From: an uncultured Planctomycetaceae bacterium
Lineage (GTDB): Bacteria; Planctomycetota; Planctomycetia; Planctomycetales; Planctomycetaceae
Direction: 5' to 3'
Assembly: GCA_937916515.1 (NCBI GenBank)
Contig: CALFSX010000266.1
Span: 1-49,893, forward strand
Length of the DNA stretch: 49,893 bases
Under the pieces are notes generated by a model. The model was given only the letters and a program-made list of their open reading frames with translations. It searched no databases and was not told the DNA's origin. The position numbers and the translations under genes were made by a program. Below are positions 17,667 through 26,378 of this stretch, piece after piece (position 1 is the first letter of the stretch; each line of letters starts with the position of its first letter).

Positions 17667-18644
17667 CTATTCAGCGACGTGAACTTCGTGGCGTCCGGTG
17701 GAATCTGCGGCCGCTCTGGACATGCCACCGGTGTTGAATTGCATGGTGATTTCGCCCGCCGCAGACACAGCGATGATGCCTCCACTGATTCGTCGTTCTT
17801 TATCGTTCAGCAGATTCTGGACGGAATCATTTAGGCTGCTTCCTGCATATTCCATTTGAGCGGAAACATTGAATGCGATGGAGTTGCGGATAAAGTCCTC
17901 ACCGACTCCCGTACAGCTGACTCCACAAGTGCGATTGTCGGCGAACGTGCCAGCACCAATGATCGGTGAGTCGCCGATTCGCCCAAACTTCTTATTGGTT
18001 AATCCGCCTGTGGAAGTTGCGGCAGCAATATTCCCATCTAAGTCAAGTGCCACGCACCCGACAGTTCCAATGCAAAATTCTGTGGGCATGGGAACAACGG
18101 CTTGAGCTTCACGCAGGTTCTTTCTTGCTTTATCTGTGGTGAACCAGGAATTTGGAACGCGCTGAATGTTTTCAGGGCCCAGCTGATCAGCAAAGGTTTC
18201 AGCACCGTCGGTGGCCAGCAGCACGTGTCGGGTGTCTGTCATAACGTGCCGCGCCAGTGTGATTGGATGTCGAACCGTCTTGACGCCGGCGACCCCGCCA
18301 CAGGCGCGTGTTTTGCCGTCCATAATCGACGCGTCAAGTTCGTGTTGTTCGGCAGCATTCAGAACAGCTCCTCGTCCCGCATTAAACTCCGGTGCATCCT
18401 CCAGAATTCGAACAACTTCCTCAACGACCTGCAAACTGGATTTGCCTTCTTTAAGCAGTGTTTCACCGTGAGAAAGTGCGTGGGCCAGAACTTTCTGTCG
18501 CTGCGTGCGATGATCAGCGTCAGTGGAAATACGCCCTGCTCCACCGTGAATCACGATGGCGTATTTCGCATTTGTGGCGACGTCGTGTCCGAGCGAGCAC
18601 TGGGGCAGCAGAGTGAGTACGATCAGCAGAATGCATCTGTTCAT
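17667..18644 (-). CDS. Isoaspartyl peptidase / plant-type L-asparaginase, exported
   Basis: An Ntn-hydrolase of the type-2 asparaginase family, which cleaves isoaspartyl dipeptides or asparagine after autocleavage into two chains. The ATG at 18642-18644 is chosen because it starts a signal peptide (NRCILLIVLTLLPQCSLG). Upstream in-frame codons give a basic, non-signal extension. Landmarks: YAIVIHGGAG near residue 27, FNAGRGAVLN, LDASIMDG, and GTVGCVALD near residue 185. The Thr there is the expected nucleophile exposed by autocleavage. Then come STGGLTNKKFGRIGDSPIIGAGTFAD and GVGE. The total of 325 residues fits the family. The export signal suggests degradation of peptides outside the cytoplasm. 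Confidence 0.92.
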   Translation of the reverse strand: MNRCILLIVLTLLPQCSLGHDVATNAKYAIVIHGGAGRISTDADHRTQRQKVLAHALSHGETLLKEGKSSLQVVEEVVRILEDAPEFNAGRGAVLNAAEQHELDASIMDGKTRACGGVAGVKTVRHPITLARHVMTDTRHVLLATDGAETFADQLGPENIQRVPNSWFTTDKARKNLREAQAVVPMPTEFCIGTVGCVALDLDGNIAAATSTGGLTNKKFGRIGDSPIIGAGTFADNRTCGVSCTGVGEDFIRNSIAFNVSAQMEYAGSSLNDSVQNLLNDKERRISGGIIAVSAAGEITMQFNTGGMSRAAADSTGRHEVHVAE

Positions 18645-18894
18645 CTTGTTTTGTTGTCCCTTAAATGATCCTGCATCGCCTGACAATGACTTCGCCCTTG
18701 CCCTGTGGCGTGGCCTGCGACAGAACGTGGAAAGGTTTAATCGCCGAGCCGCTCCGTTGTCGCTAAGAAAATGATGGGTCTCGTGCACGCATGCTTTTGA
18801 GATGAGATTCTAAACAGCAATTCGGGTGAAAAGTTTAAAACCAGCAAACGGAACTTCAGCATTGAGCCTCAAGTTCTGTTCTGTGCCTGAGGTT

Positions 18895-19722
18895 CTAACT
18901 TTTCGCTGAACTGTTGGCGGCTTGTTTTGCCATTAGTTTTTTCTGGAATTTGCCCTGGACAATATCAACGACGACCAACACCGCTAGTACAAAGTAGAAA
19001 GTGCTTTTTGCCATTGGTTCAACCAGGTAACCGAAAAGTTTCAGGTGTGCCAGATGGCCACCCTCTGAAACCAGCATGATTCCGACGATGAATAGAATGA
19101 ACAGGCCCAGTACTTCATAAAGTCGATTCTTCTTTAGAAAGTCACTGACTCGATCTGCCAGCCACATCATCATTATTCCACTTAGCACAATCGCCAGCGA
19201 CATCACGACCATATTGGCGGAACTGATTGTTCTGACGTGTGTTTCCGGATCGGTGGAAGATGCCAGCGCGATCGCACTCAGGATCGAATCGAAGCTGAAA
19301 ACCAAATTCATGATGACGATCCAGAAAATGGTGGCGGTGACTGATCGTTTGGGTTCATTGCTGTCTTCGCTTAACGCGTCGTCAGCCAGCATGTGTGAAA
19401 TTTCTTTAATTGCCGTATAGATGATGAAGGCTCCACCAACCAGGACGATAAACGCGTGTACGTTCATGCTGAAGTCGACGGCTGTGGAGTGCAACGCGAC
19501 AAACGGATCCTGAAAGTGTTCAATAGCGGCGGTGATGACGATCAGCAGGACAATTCGCAGCGCGATTGCCAGACCAATTCCCCATTTCCTGACGACTGCC
19601 TGCTTGTCATCGGCCACTCGTTTTGATTCGATGGAAATGTAAAGCAGGTTGTCGAAGCCCAGAACGGCTTGTAGCAACGTCAACATCAACAGTGTCATGA
19701 CGTGCTGAACAATCATGTCCAT
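18895..19722 (-). CDS. TerC-family integral membrane protein
   Basis: A polytopic inner-membrane protein of 275 residues. About seven hydrophobic segments are visible, including the two acidic intramembrane motifs diagnostic of TerC/YkoY-type proteins: VLGFDNLLYIS near residues 21-31 and MNLVFSFDSILSAIA near 137-151. The family has been linked to tellurite resistance and, in newer work, to metal (for example manganese) export to exported metalloenzymes. Which ion is used here is not visible. The start ATG (19720-19722) has AAAGGA about nine bases upstream. The gene is divergent from nadC. The basic C-terminus (KFQKKLMAKQ) fits the positive-inside rule for a cytosolic tail. Confidence 0.92.
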   Translation of the reverse strand: MDMIVQHVMTLLMLTLLQAVLGFDNLLYISIESKRVADDKQAVVRKWGIGLAIALRIVLLIVITAAIEHFQDPFVALHSTAVDFSMNVHAFIVLVGGAFIIYTAIKEISHMLADDALSEDSNEPKRSVTATIFWIVIMNLVFSFDSILSAIALASSTDPETHVRTISSANMVVMSLAIVLSGIMMMWLADRVSDFLKKNRLYEVLGLFILFIVGIMLVSEGGHLAHLKLFGYLVEPMAKSTFYFVLAVLVVVDIVQGKFQKKLMAKQAANSSAKS

Positions 19723-20001
19723 TTCAAAAATCCTTTTCCAACGTCGCGTGATCTGTCCGATATCTGCACAGTACCATCAGACTGAACGATTGAATGCATT
19801 CTGTTTTTCGGCCCCTTTGTTGCCGAAGGCAGGACTTTACTTCAAACACGTCACCGGTTTGTAGTCTGATAACCATTTTCATGGTTGAATACTTTTGCTT
19901 CAAATACACATCAGTACGCATTTTCGCCGCTTAGAAGCTTCGTCGACAAATCCGTCCAAATCCAAATCCAAAGTTTTCTCCGATAACGTGGCAGTGGTTT
20001 T

Positions 20002-20907
20002 ATGAATACAGTCACCATCTCTAAACAGGCACTTCAATCAGCGGATGTCATTATTGGCCTCGCTCTTGATGAAGATCTGCAGGATCTGGGAGATCTCACA
20101 AGTCAGGCAACGGTACCGATTGACGCCGTCGCCGAGGTGAACATTGTGGCCAGAGAAGCGGGCGTGTTAAGCGGTGGAGTATTAATTGCACCGGTGTATG
20201 ACGCACTCTGCCATCGCAACAATGTGGCTGGCGATCGTGTGTCTGTTGACGTTCACATTAACGATAGCAGTCCGCTTCAACCGGGAGATCACGTCGCGAC
20301 GGTCAAGGGCCCGGTTCAGTTGCTGCTGACCGGCGAACGTGTTGCTCTGAATTTTCTGATTCACTTAAGTGGCATTGCTTCGAAGACTGCAGAATTTGTC
20401 AGCAGGGTGGAAGGCAGCAATACCGTCATACTTGATACTCGGAAGACGCTTCCCGGCTATCGATTGCTGCATAAGTACGCCGTCAAATGTGGAGGCGGAA
20501 CCAACCATCGGATGGGACTGTACGATGGGATGCTGATCAAGGACAATCACCTTGCAGCCCGTGGAAATCTGTCTGTGGCTGATGCTGTCAGCACGGCCCG
20601 CACGTATTTGCAGAAAAAGTCGTTGCAGCTTCCTGTGGAAGTTGAAGTGGACACCTTACAGCAGTTGAAGGATGCACTGGCTTCAAAGCCGGAAATCGTG
20701 CTTCTGGACAATATGAATCCACCGCAATTGCAACAGGCGGTGGCGATTCGCGACGAGCTTTCTGCCAGTACTTTGCTGGAAGCTTCTGGCGGAGTGAATC
20801 TGGAAACCGTCGGATGCATCGCCGGGACCGGCGTAGATCGCATCAGTATCGGTGGCCTGACACATTCCGCTGCAGCGTTAGACCTTGGCTATGACTGGCC
20901 CTGGTAA
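20002..20907 (+). CDS. nadC: Nicotinate-nucleotide pyrophosphorylase (carboxylating)
   Basis: Quinolinate phosphoribosyltransferase, which makes nicotinate mononucleotide from quinolinate and PRPP in de novo NAD synthesis; a cytosolic homodimer. The 301 residues match the usual length. The N-terminal domain contains ALDEDLQDLGDLTSQA. The catalytic barrel has ERVALNFLIHLSGIASKTAEFV, ILDTRKTLPGYRLLHKYAVKCGGGTNHRMGL, DGMLIKDNH, VEVEVDTLQQL, ILLDNM-type (IVLLDNMNPPQL), and ASGGVNLETV with GVDRISIGGLTHS for phosphate binding. All these segments are intact. No other NAD-synthesis genes are adjacent. The promoter lies in the 280-base divergent gap with terC. Confidence 0.96.
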   Translation: MNTVTISKQALQSADVIIGLALDEDLQDLGDLTSQATVPIDAVAEVNIVAREAGVLSGGVLIAPVYDALCHRNNVAGDRVSVDVHINDSSPLQPGDHVATVKGPVQLLLTGERVALNFLIHLSGIASKTAEFVSRVEGSNTVILDTRKTLPGYRLLHKYAVKCGGGTNHRMGLYDGMLIKDNHLAARGNLSVADAVSTARTYLQKKSLQLPVEVEVDTLQQLKDALASKPEIVLLDNMNPPQLQQAVAIRDELSASTLLEASGGVNLETVGCIAGTGVDRISIGGLTHSAAALDLGYDWPW

Positions 20908-21161
20908 AAGTACCTGAGTGCGCGCAGCATCTTGCTGACAGTTGATCCGATTTGAATGATTGCAGGAATATTTTTGACTGTAACTGTTGGTGCATGTGGG
21001 GCTTCACTAACCGGATAACCCTTCTTTCATTGGCGTATGTTAAGTCGTAGTCGATTTTCGGTCGTTGTAAACAACACTGCACCCCGAATCTGTGATGTAG
21101 CCTTTCGCAACTCTGTTCCTGAACGCCGGATACCGAACGTTTGCGACGGGCACCAACACCA

Positions 21162-21689
21162 ATGACTCGACACCTTGCTTCTATCGCCTGCCTGACTATT
21201 GCTGCGCTGTTTTCACAAACAGACGCATGCGCTCAAAGTTCGGACGCAAACTACACCGTTCACATCCCGCCATTTATGGCATTGGATGCTTTGCGCGGTC
21301 CGCAGTATCGCATGCATCCCGGTACATCATCAGACATTCTGATGACGAATTCACTTTGGTGGGCCAGAACGGCGTCGGGGACAGGTTCTACGGTTACGTT
21401 CTCCACAGACCATCCGTTTCAAAATACAGGCAATTCGGACTACGAACGCGACGTCCGACTTCGTATTCCCAATATGTTTGTCAGCCCTGGATCCGGTTGG
21501 GCGTTTGACACGGCGACTGACCAAACCAACTATGCGGCCGGTGACGACGTCGCAACCGTTCAGGTGTCTTCTGACACGGCTGGTGTTGCGTTAATTGTGC
21601 TGCACGTGACCTTTATCACCGGCGATCCCGCCACGCTTGCGGGCGGAGAGTATGAGGTCACGGTTACGGGAACGATCTCTGAGAATTGA
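21162..21689 (+). CDS. Exported beta-rich hypothetical protein
   Basis: I do not recognise this 175-residue protein. The ATG at 21162 begins a clear signal peptide (MTRHLASIACLTIAALFSQTDACAQ, cleavage likely after ACA or CAQ). The mature part is rich in Thr, Ser, Asp and short strands (TVTFSTDHPF, RDVRLRIPN, DVATVQVSSDTAGVALIVLHVTF, EYEVTVTGTISE). This suggests a small beta-sandwich, perhaps a periplasmic or surface subunit comparable to spore-coat-U or pilin-like domains; that comparison is speculative. It converges with the large hydrolase-like gene at 21782, separated by 92 bases. Confidence 0.7.
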   Translation: MTRHLASIACLTIAALFSQTDACAQSSDANYTVHIPPFMALDALRGPQYRMHPGTSSDILMTNSLWWARTASGTGSTVTFSTDHPFQNTGNSDYERDVRLRIPNMFVSPGSGWAFDTATDQTNYAAGDDVATVQVSSDTAGVALIVLHVTFITGDPATLAGGEYEVTVTGTISEN

Positions 21690-21781
21690 CGGCGTCAGTT
21701 TCCGGATTTGCGGCGAAGTTGATTCGCTGCTTTGGCATTCCCGACACCCAATTGTGTGATTGGTTTTAGCCGTTGGCTCTT

Positions 21782-24142
21782 CTACCTTGAGATCGGGATT
21801 CTCATGTAACACAAACGCATGCGGTCTCTGTAAACGCGAAAATCGTCCAGCAGGTCGCGTACCGAAGGTTCGAATTCGTACTTTTCAGATCCACTGCCAA
21901 TTCGAACGGTGAATGGGCTTTCCAGGTCCAATTCCGGCATTTCGGGAGAGATCCGGATGAATCCGCTCTCCGGCAATGATGTGATTCGAATGAGATTCCT
22001 GCCAATGGTGCCACTCACCTTTGTTTGAGCGACCGGCCGGGAATCCGGCGTGTTGGCATCGTCCATGCTGCAGAAGCGAGAAGGCACTCCATCAAGAGTA
22101 ATCCAGGACCAGTCTGTGTCTGTGCTTCGAATAAGGGTGGCGTCGATGTCTGCTGGAAACGCAGTACGCTTTTGAAGTGCCATCCAACGATAAATATTTT
22201 GCTGCTCTTCCGGGTAGGATTCAAACCCGCGTTCCGGATAGCGGACCAGTAGTGCGTCGCAGTATTCTCGCGAATCAATTGACCTTTGCAAAAGTTTTCG
22301 CAACAACAATTCCATGCGCGAATAATAAAACGGCTGTTTGGTTCCGACAACGACATACCACGGCACAGAGGTCGAATTATGTGCCGTCCACTGGATATGT
22401 TTGCGTCCGAGTCCGCCGATGGAAATGATACCGGCGATTAAATCCGGATGGGCGGTTCCCATGTCCATAGCAGCCTCGGCTCCAATATCGTGGCCTGCAA
22501 GGAATATTCGATCGTCATCGATACTGATGCTGCTTTTTAAGTGTCGCAACAGGTTTACAAACTTAATGTGCTGTTCTGCAGTCGCATCATAATTGCCGTC
22601 GGTTGCCGAATAGAGTTCCGGGACAACCAGCACGTAGCCATTACGATTTGCCTGCTGGGACCACCATTCCAGAGTCGCCTCAGAATCCGCTCCACCGCGA
22701 GAAAACGCGACAATCATGGGGTAACGACGCGTGTCTGAATACTCGTCAGGAAGCTGGCCAATACACGCGGCGGAGCGATCGGTTTCGTCCAGGGAAAACT
22801 GCTGCAGGCCCGATGATGCCGTTGAAACGCTGACTGGGTTTGTTGGAGGCTGTTGTCTGATCAGCAGTGCCAGACGCTCAATGCTGAACCCTTCCAGAGT
22901 TCGGATCGTATCCAGCAGATGGTTACGTTCTTTTTCGTTGTCATCCCGCGTTTGAAGGAAGTCAGACACTGCATAACGAATCTGCAGCAAACCAGCCGCT
23001 TCGGGAAAACTGTCGAACGAATTGTCGGGGCCAAGCAGCCAACCGGATGTCGCAATAGCGATTTTTGCTTCCGGCGAAAGAGCGTCATCAACCGAAAATA
23101 ATTCAAATGGGGCGAAGCGATTTAACGTGTGCGTGGACAATTCGCGTTGAATTTCAATGACCAGCTGCATGGCTTCTCGGCGGACCTGTTCGTCGTCAAT
23201 TTTGGCAATCAGGTCGTTTAGAGTCTGCTTGATGTTATTGATGCGAAGAACTTCGTCATCCATTTCCTGCACAAACGACTTTGCTCTGACTCGTATCGCT
23301 GGCGCCAGCTTGTCTTCTGGCCACAGGCGAGCATATCGGCGGGCAGCTTCAAACTTGCCGGTTTCGCGGTAGACGGTGAGTTCATTAAGCACATGCTGAC
23401 CAACCACATCATTCCATGAATCTGTCAGTCCAACGCATCGGGCTTCCAGTTCGGGAAATTCTTCTGCCGTATCCCGAATAAGCAACTGCGCAGCGGTGTA
23501 CTTTTCGGCTTCAATCAGCATCTTGATCATGTTTAGGCGAGTGTCGCCGTTGTCGAAATCTTTTGCCTTGGCAAGCAGGCTGGGTTGATCTTTTCCTGCA
23601 TACAGGACTCCATCTGCGAGTTGAGAGGTCGATATGGCAAACTGCCAGTCGTGAGTGAGTCCATCAACAGTGCAGTACACCGAGTTAATTGAAGTGATGC
23701 CAACTTCAATCTCCATTGTTTGTTCGCTGGCCAACAGCAGTTCGATGCTCGACTTTCCATCTGCGTCGTATGGCGTTTGTCTATGCAGTCCAATGGTGTA
23801 ATTCAGCGGACGCCGGGAAACACGACGTTGGCGAATCGGAAATTCCTGATTCGGAATGGCTCTGTTATCAATTGAAACGGGCTCGCTTTTTCTTGTTGAT
23901 ACAGCGTAGTTGCGAAACTGCTGATCAACAATTCGTAATTCAAGTCCCTGATTCTTTGACATCAGCGGCGGGTCAATGGAATTGGCAGTACTGCAAAGAC
24001 CCGAAAGCACCAAACCGTTCTTTAGAACGATAGATCCCGGTTTAGGCCGTTCTTTGCCAACCTGTGCGTGCACGTGTGAACCAGGCAGCGATGCCGCAAA
24101 TATCACTGCGAAAACGAAAATGATTTGGCGAAATTGGTGCAT
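21782..24142 (-). CDS. Exported protein with probably inactive alpha/beta-hydrolase domain
   Basis: A 786-residue exported protein. It has a signal peptide (FRQIIFVFAVIFAASLPGSHVHAQ) followed by a beta-rich segment opening with GSIVLKNGLVLSGLC (about 36-50). A helical middle (about 200-430) and a dienelactone/PHB-depolymerase-like alpha/beta-hydrolase domain (about 450-670) follow. Hydrolase landmarks are YPMIVAFSRGG, YVLVVPEL, DDDRIFLAGHDIGAEAAMD, VPWYVVVGTKQPFY and YPERGFESYPEE. The nucleophile-elbow position holds Asp (GHDIG, not GxSxG), the acid-loop position has Gln (GTKQPF, often GTxDP), and the histidine position reads GFE instead of GHE. All three triad sites therefore look altered, which suggests a non-catalytic binding role. 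The C-terminal about 110 residues are beta-rich. No operon partner is seen. Confidence 0.8.
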   Translation of the reverse strand: MHQFRQIIFVFAVIFAASLPGSHVHAQVGKERPKPGSIVLKNGLVLSGLCSTANSIDPPLMSKNQGLELRIVDQQFRNYAVSTRKSEPVSIDNRAIPNQEFPIRQRRVSRRPLNYTIGLHRQTPYDADGKSSIELLLASEQTMEIEVGITSINSVYCTVDGLTHDWQFAISTSQLADGVLYAGKDQPSLLAKAKDFDNGDTRLNMIKMLIEAEKYTAAQLLIRDTAEEFPELEARCVGLTDSWNDVVGQHVLNELTVYRETGKFEAARRYARLWPEDKLAPAIRVRAKSFVQEMDDEVLRINNIKQTLNDLIAKIDDEQVRREAMQLVIEIQRELSTHTLNRFAPFELFSVDDALSPEAKIAIATSGWLLGPDNSFDSFPEAAGLLQIRYAVSDFLQTRDDNEKERNHLLDTIRTLEGFSIERLALLIRQQPPTNPVSVSTASSGLQQFSLDETDRSAACIGQLPDEYSDTRRYPMIVAFSRGGADSEATLEWWSQQANRNGYVLVVPELYSATDGNYDATAEQHIKFVNLLRHLKSSISIDDDRIFLAGHDIGAEAAMDMGTAHPDLIAGIISIGGLGRKHIQWTAHNSTSVPWYVVVGTKQPFYYSRMELLLRKLLQRSIDSREYCDALLVRYPERGFESYPEEQQNIYRWMALQKRTAFPADIDATLIRSTDTDWSWITLDGVPSRFCSMDDANTPDSRPVAQTKVSGTIGRNLIRITSLPESGFIRISPEMPELDLESPFTVRIGSGSEKYEFEPSVRDLLDDFRVYRDRMRLCYMRIPISR

Positions 24143-24491
24143 GCGTTCTATTTCGGTCTACGGTAAAGCTGAATGGGTGGTTCCTTCACGGTGACACAAT
24201 TTGCTGCGATGACAGTAATTCTACATGCTGTGGGGTCACGCACAAAGCGGATTGTTGCCGTCTATTTCGGCGGTATTGGCTGAAGATCGCGGTGTTGTAA
24301 CAGATTGTTTTTCCTGCCGCTTACGCGCTCCTGATAACGCCGTTGACCCGGAATTCCACGGTCTCGTAAGTTAATGCTCCCATCGGCCCGTGCCGTTGAG
24401 AGCTGCTGGACCAACCAATTGTGTTCACGGCTGTTGGTCGCTCGATACGGCGACTGATTCGTTCAGGTTCCCTTTCAGTGAAAGTTCTGCC
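24143..24491. other. Divergent intergenic region upstream of glmS
   Basis: This is 349 bases between the minus-strand hydrolase-like gene and glmS. I looked for a glmS ribozyme and did not see its conserved core. A frame continues upstream of glmS to 24390 but lacks conservation, so the region is treated as leader plus promoters. Confidence 0.55.
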
Positions 24492-26354
24492 ATGTGTGGC
24501 ATCGTCGGCTACGTGGGCTTCCGTGACGTTTCAGATTTTCTGCTGGAAGGTCTGCATCGCCTTGAATATCGCGGCTACGATAGCGCCGGAATCGCGGTAA
24601 TGTCGGGCGACGAGATTGTCGTGCGCAAACGCGCGGGACGCGTTGGTGAACTTTCGCAGTTTGTCAAAGACAACCCCGTCAAGGGAAAGATCGGAATCGG
24701 CCACACTCGCTGGGCAACTCATGGTGCAACCACGGATGAAAATTCGCATCCGCATTACGGTGGCAATGGCGAAGTTGCGATTGTGCATAACGGAGTGATT
24801 GAGAACTACGATTCATTGCGTCGGAAGCTGCAGCAGCTGGGCTATGTATTTAAGTCACAGACTGACACCGAAGTTATTGCTCATATGATTGCCCACCATC
24901 TGGCTGAGCAGATGAAGCTGGAAGAAAGTGAGCCCAGTGTTGAATCGTGTCTGCGCGCCGTCAACCTTACGATCGATCGCCTGAAGGGCACGTTTGGGCT
25001 TTGCGTGCTGTTTCGTGATTGTCCGGATACCGTCATTGCAGCTCGGTCCGGAAGTCCGCTGGTGATTGGAGTGGGTAAGGATGAATATTTTCTGGCCAGC
25101 GACGCCAGTCCGCTAATTGGTTACACAAAAGACGTTGTGTACCTGGCAGACAACGAGGTTGTTGTTCTGCAGCCAACTGGAATGAAGATCGCTCATCGAA
25201 CGACTGGCAGTGTGCGGCCTTCGATTCAGACTCTGGATCAGGTTTCCGCAGACATCGACCTGGGCGACTATCCGCATTACATGTTGAAGGAAATTTTCGA
25301 ACAGCCGACCACCATTGAAAACGCCTTGCGAGGTCGACTTGACGAAGAAGAAGCAACAGCGGTTTTTGGCGGACTTAACATCACAGCACAGCAACTGCGG
25401 ACGATCGATCGCGTTGTCCTGACCGCCTGCGGAACCAGCTGGCACGCAGGACTTGTGGGGGAATATCTGCTGGAAGAATTTGCCCGTATTCCAACCGAAG
25501 TTGAGTACGCCAGCGAACTGCGTTACCGCAATCCTCCCATGGGCGATCGCACGCTCGTGTTTTCGATCACTCAGAGTGGCGAGACTGCAGATACACTGGC
25601 AGCAATGCGAGAATGTAAACGTAAGGGCCACCCTACTCTGTCGATCTGCAATGTGGTTGGGTCGACGATTGCCAGAGAAGCAGATGGCGGAATTTATCTG
25701 CATGCCGGGCCGGAAATTGGAGTGGCATCGACGAAAGCTTTCACTTCGCAGGTGACCGTGTTGACCCTTCTGGCCTTGTTTCTTGGACGCATGCGACATC
25801 TTTCGTATCCCGCCGGCAAGCGGATTATTAAGCAATTGAAGGCGATGCCGGAGAAGATCGAAGAAGCTCTGAAGTGTCACGATCGGATTCAGGAAATTGC
25901 CGCCAAGTACTGTGGCTTTGACAACTTTCTGTACCTTGGCCGGTTGTACAACTTCCCGGTTGCATTGGAAGGTGCATTGAAGCTGAAGGAAATCAGCTAT
26001 GTACACGCCGAAGGTTATCCGGCTGCAGAAATGAAGCACGGTCCGATTGCCCTGGTTGATGAGAAAACACCCAGCTTCTTTATTGTGCCTCGTGGTGGAA
26101 TTCAGCCGAAGGTGATCAGCAACATGGAAGAAGTGAAGGCTCGGAAGGGAGCCGTTATTGCGGTTGCCTGTGAGGGCGACGAAGAGGTGGCTCGGATTGC
26201 TGACGATGTCGTCTTCGTGCCTGATGTTGAAGAATATCTTCAGCCGCTTGTGTGTGCGATTCCTCTGCAGCTGTTCAGCTATCACGTCGCACTCATGCGT
26301 GGTTGCAATGTGGACCGTCCACGGAATCTGGCAAAGAGTGTAACGGTTGAATAG
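24492..26354 (+). CDS. glmS: Glutamine--fructose-6-phosphate aminotransferase (isomerizing)
   Basis: Makes glucosamine-6-phosphate from fructose-6-phosphate and glutamine, the first step toward UDP-GlcNAc; a cytosolic dimer. The start at 24492 is fixed by the obligatory Cys nucleophile, which must be residue 2 (MCGIVGYVG) after Met removal. The glutaminase domain (1-about 235) shows LEYRGYDSAGIA, GHTRWATHG, HNGVIENY and SDTEV-like (SQTDTEVIAH). Two SIS domains follow, with ACGTSWHAGL, ITQSGETADT, EIGVASTKAFTSQ, EGALKLKEISYVHAEGYPAAEMKHGP and RPRNLAKSVTVE at the C-terminus. At 620 residues it is near the family norm of about 610. Planctomycetes need this both for cell-wall and surface glycans. 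Confidence 0.98.
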   Translation: MCGIVGYVGFRDVSDFLLEGLHRLEYRGYDSAGIAVMSGDEIVVRKRAGRVGELSQFVKDNPVKGKIGIGHTRWATHGATTDENSHPHYGGNGEVAIVHNGVIENYDSLRRKLQQLGYVFKSQTDTEVIAHMIAHHLAEQMKLEESEPSVESCLRAVNLTIDRLKGTFGLCVLFRDCPDTVIAARSGSPLVIGVGKDEYFLASDASPLIGYTKDVVYLADNEVVVLQPTGMKIAHRTTGSVRPSIQTLDQVSADIDLGDYPHYMLKEIFEQPTTIENALRGRLDEEEATAVFGGLNITAQQLRTIDRVVLTACGTSWHAGLVGEYLLEEFARIPTEVEYASELRYRNPPMGDRTLVFSITQSGETADTLAAMRECKRKGHPTLSICNVVGSTIAREADGGIYLHAGPEIGVASTKAFTSQVTVLTLLALFLGRMRHLSYPAGKRIIKQLKAMPEKIEEALKCHDRIQEIAAKYCGFDNFLYLGRLYNFPVALEGALKLKEISYVHAEGYPAAEMKHGPIALVDEKTPSFFIVPRGGIQPKVISNMEEVKARKGAVIAVACEGDEEVARIADDVVFVPDVEEYLQPLVCAIPLQLFSYHVALMRGCNVDRPRNLAKSVTVE

Positions 26355-26378
26355 TCAGCGTGATCGTCGCTGCAGAAG

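Noticed and set aside
17743-18105. Plus-strand frames antisense to the isoaspartyl peptidase gene
   Set aside because: They are shadow frames without features; the Ntn-hydrolase motifs fix the coding strand.
19724-19921. A 65-codon frame directly upstream of terC
   Set aside because: It has no clear ribosome-binding site and no signature, and it runs into the terC ribosome-binding site. It is more likely leader sequence.
24143-24491. A glmS ribozyme in the glmS leader
   Set aside because: The conserved catalytic core could not be found; such ribozymes are mostly in Firmicutes. A covariance search would settle it.
25113-26285. A 390-codon minus-strand frame inside glmS
   Set aside because: It is antisense to well-conserved GlmS SIS domains, has no family features, and is shadow-like in composition.
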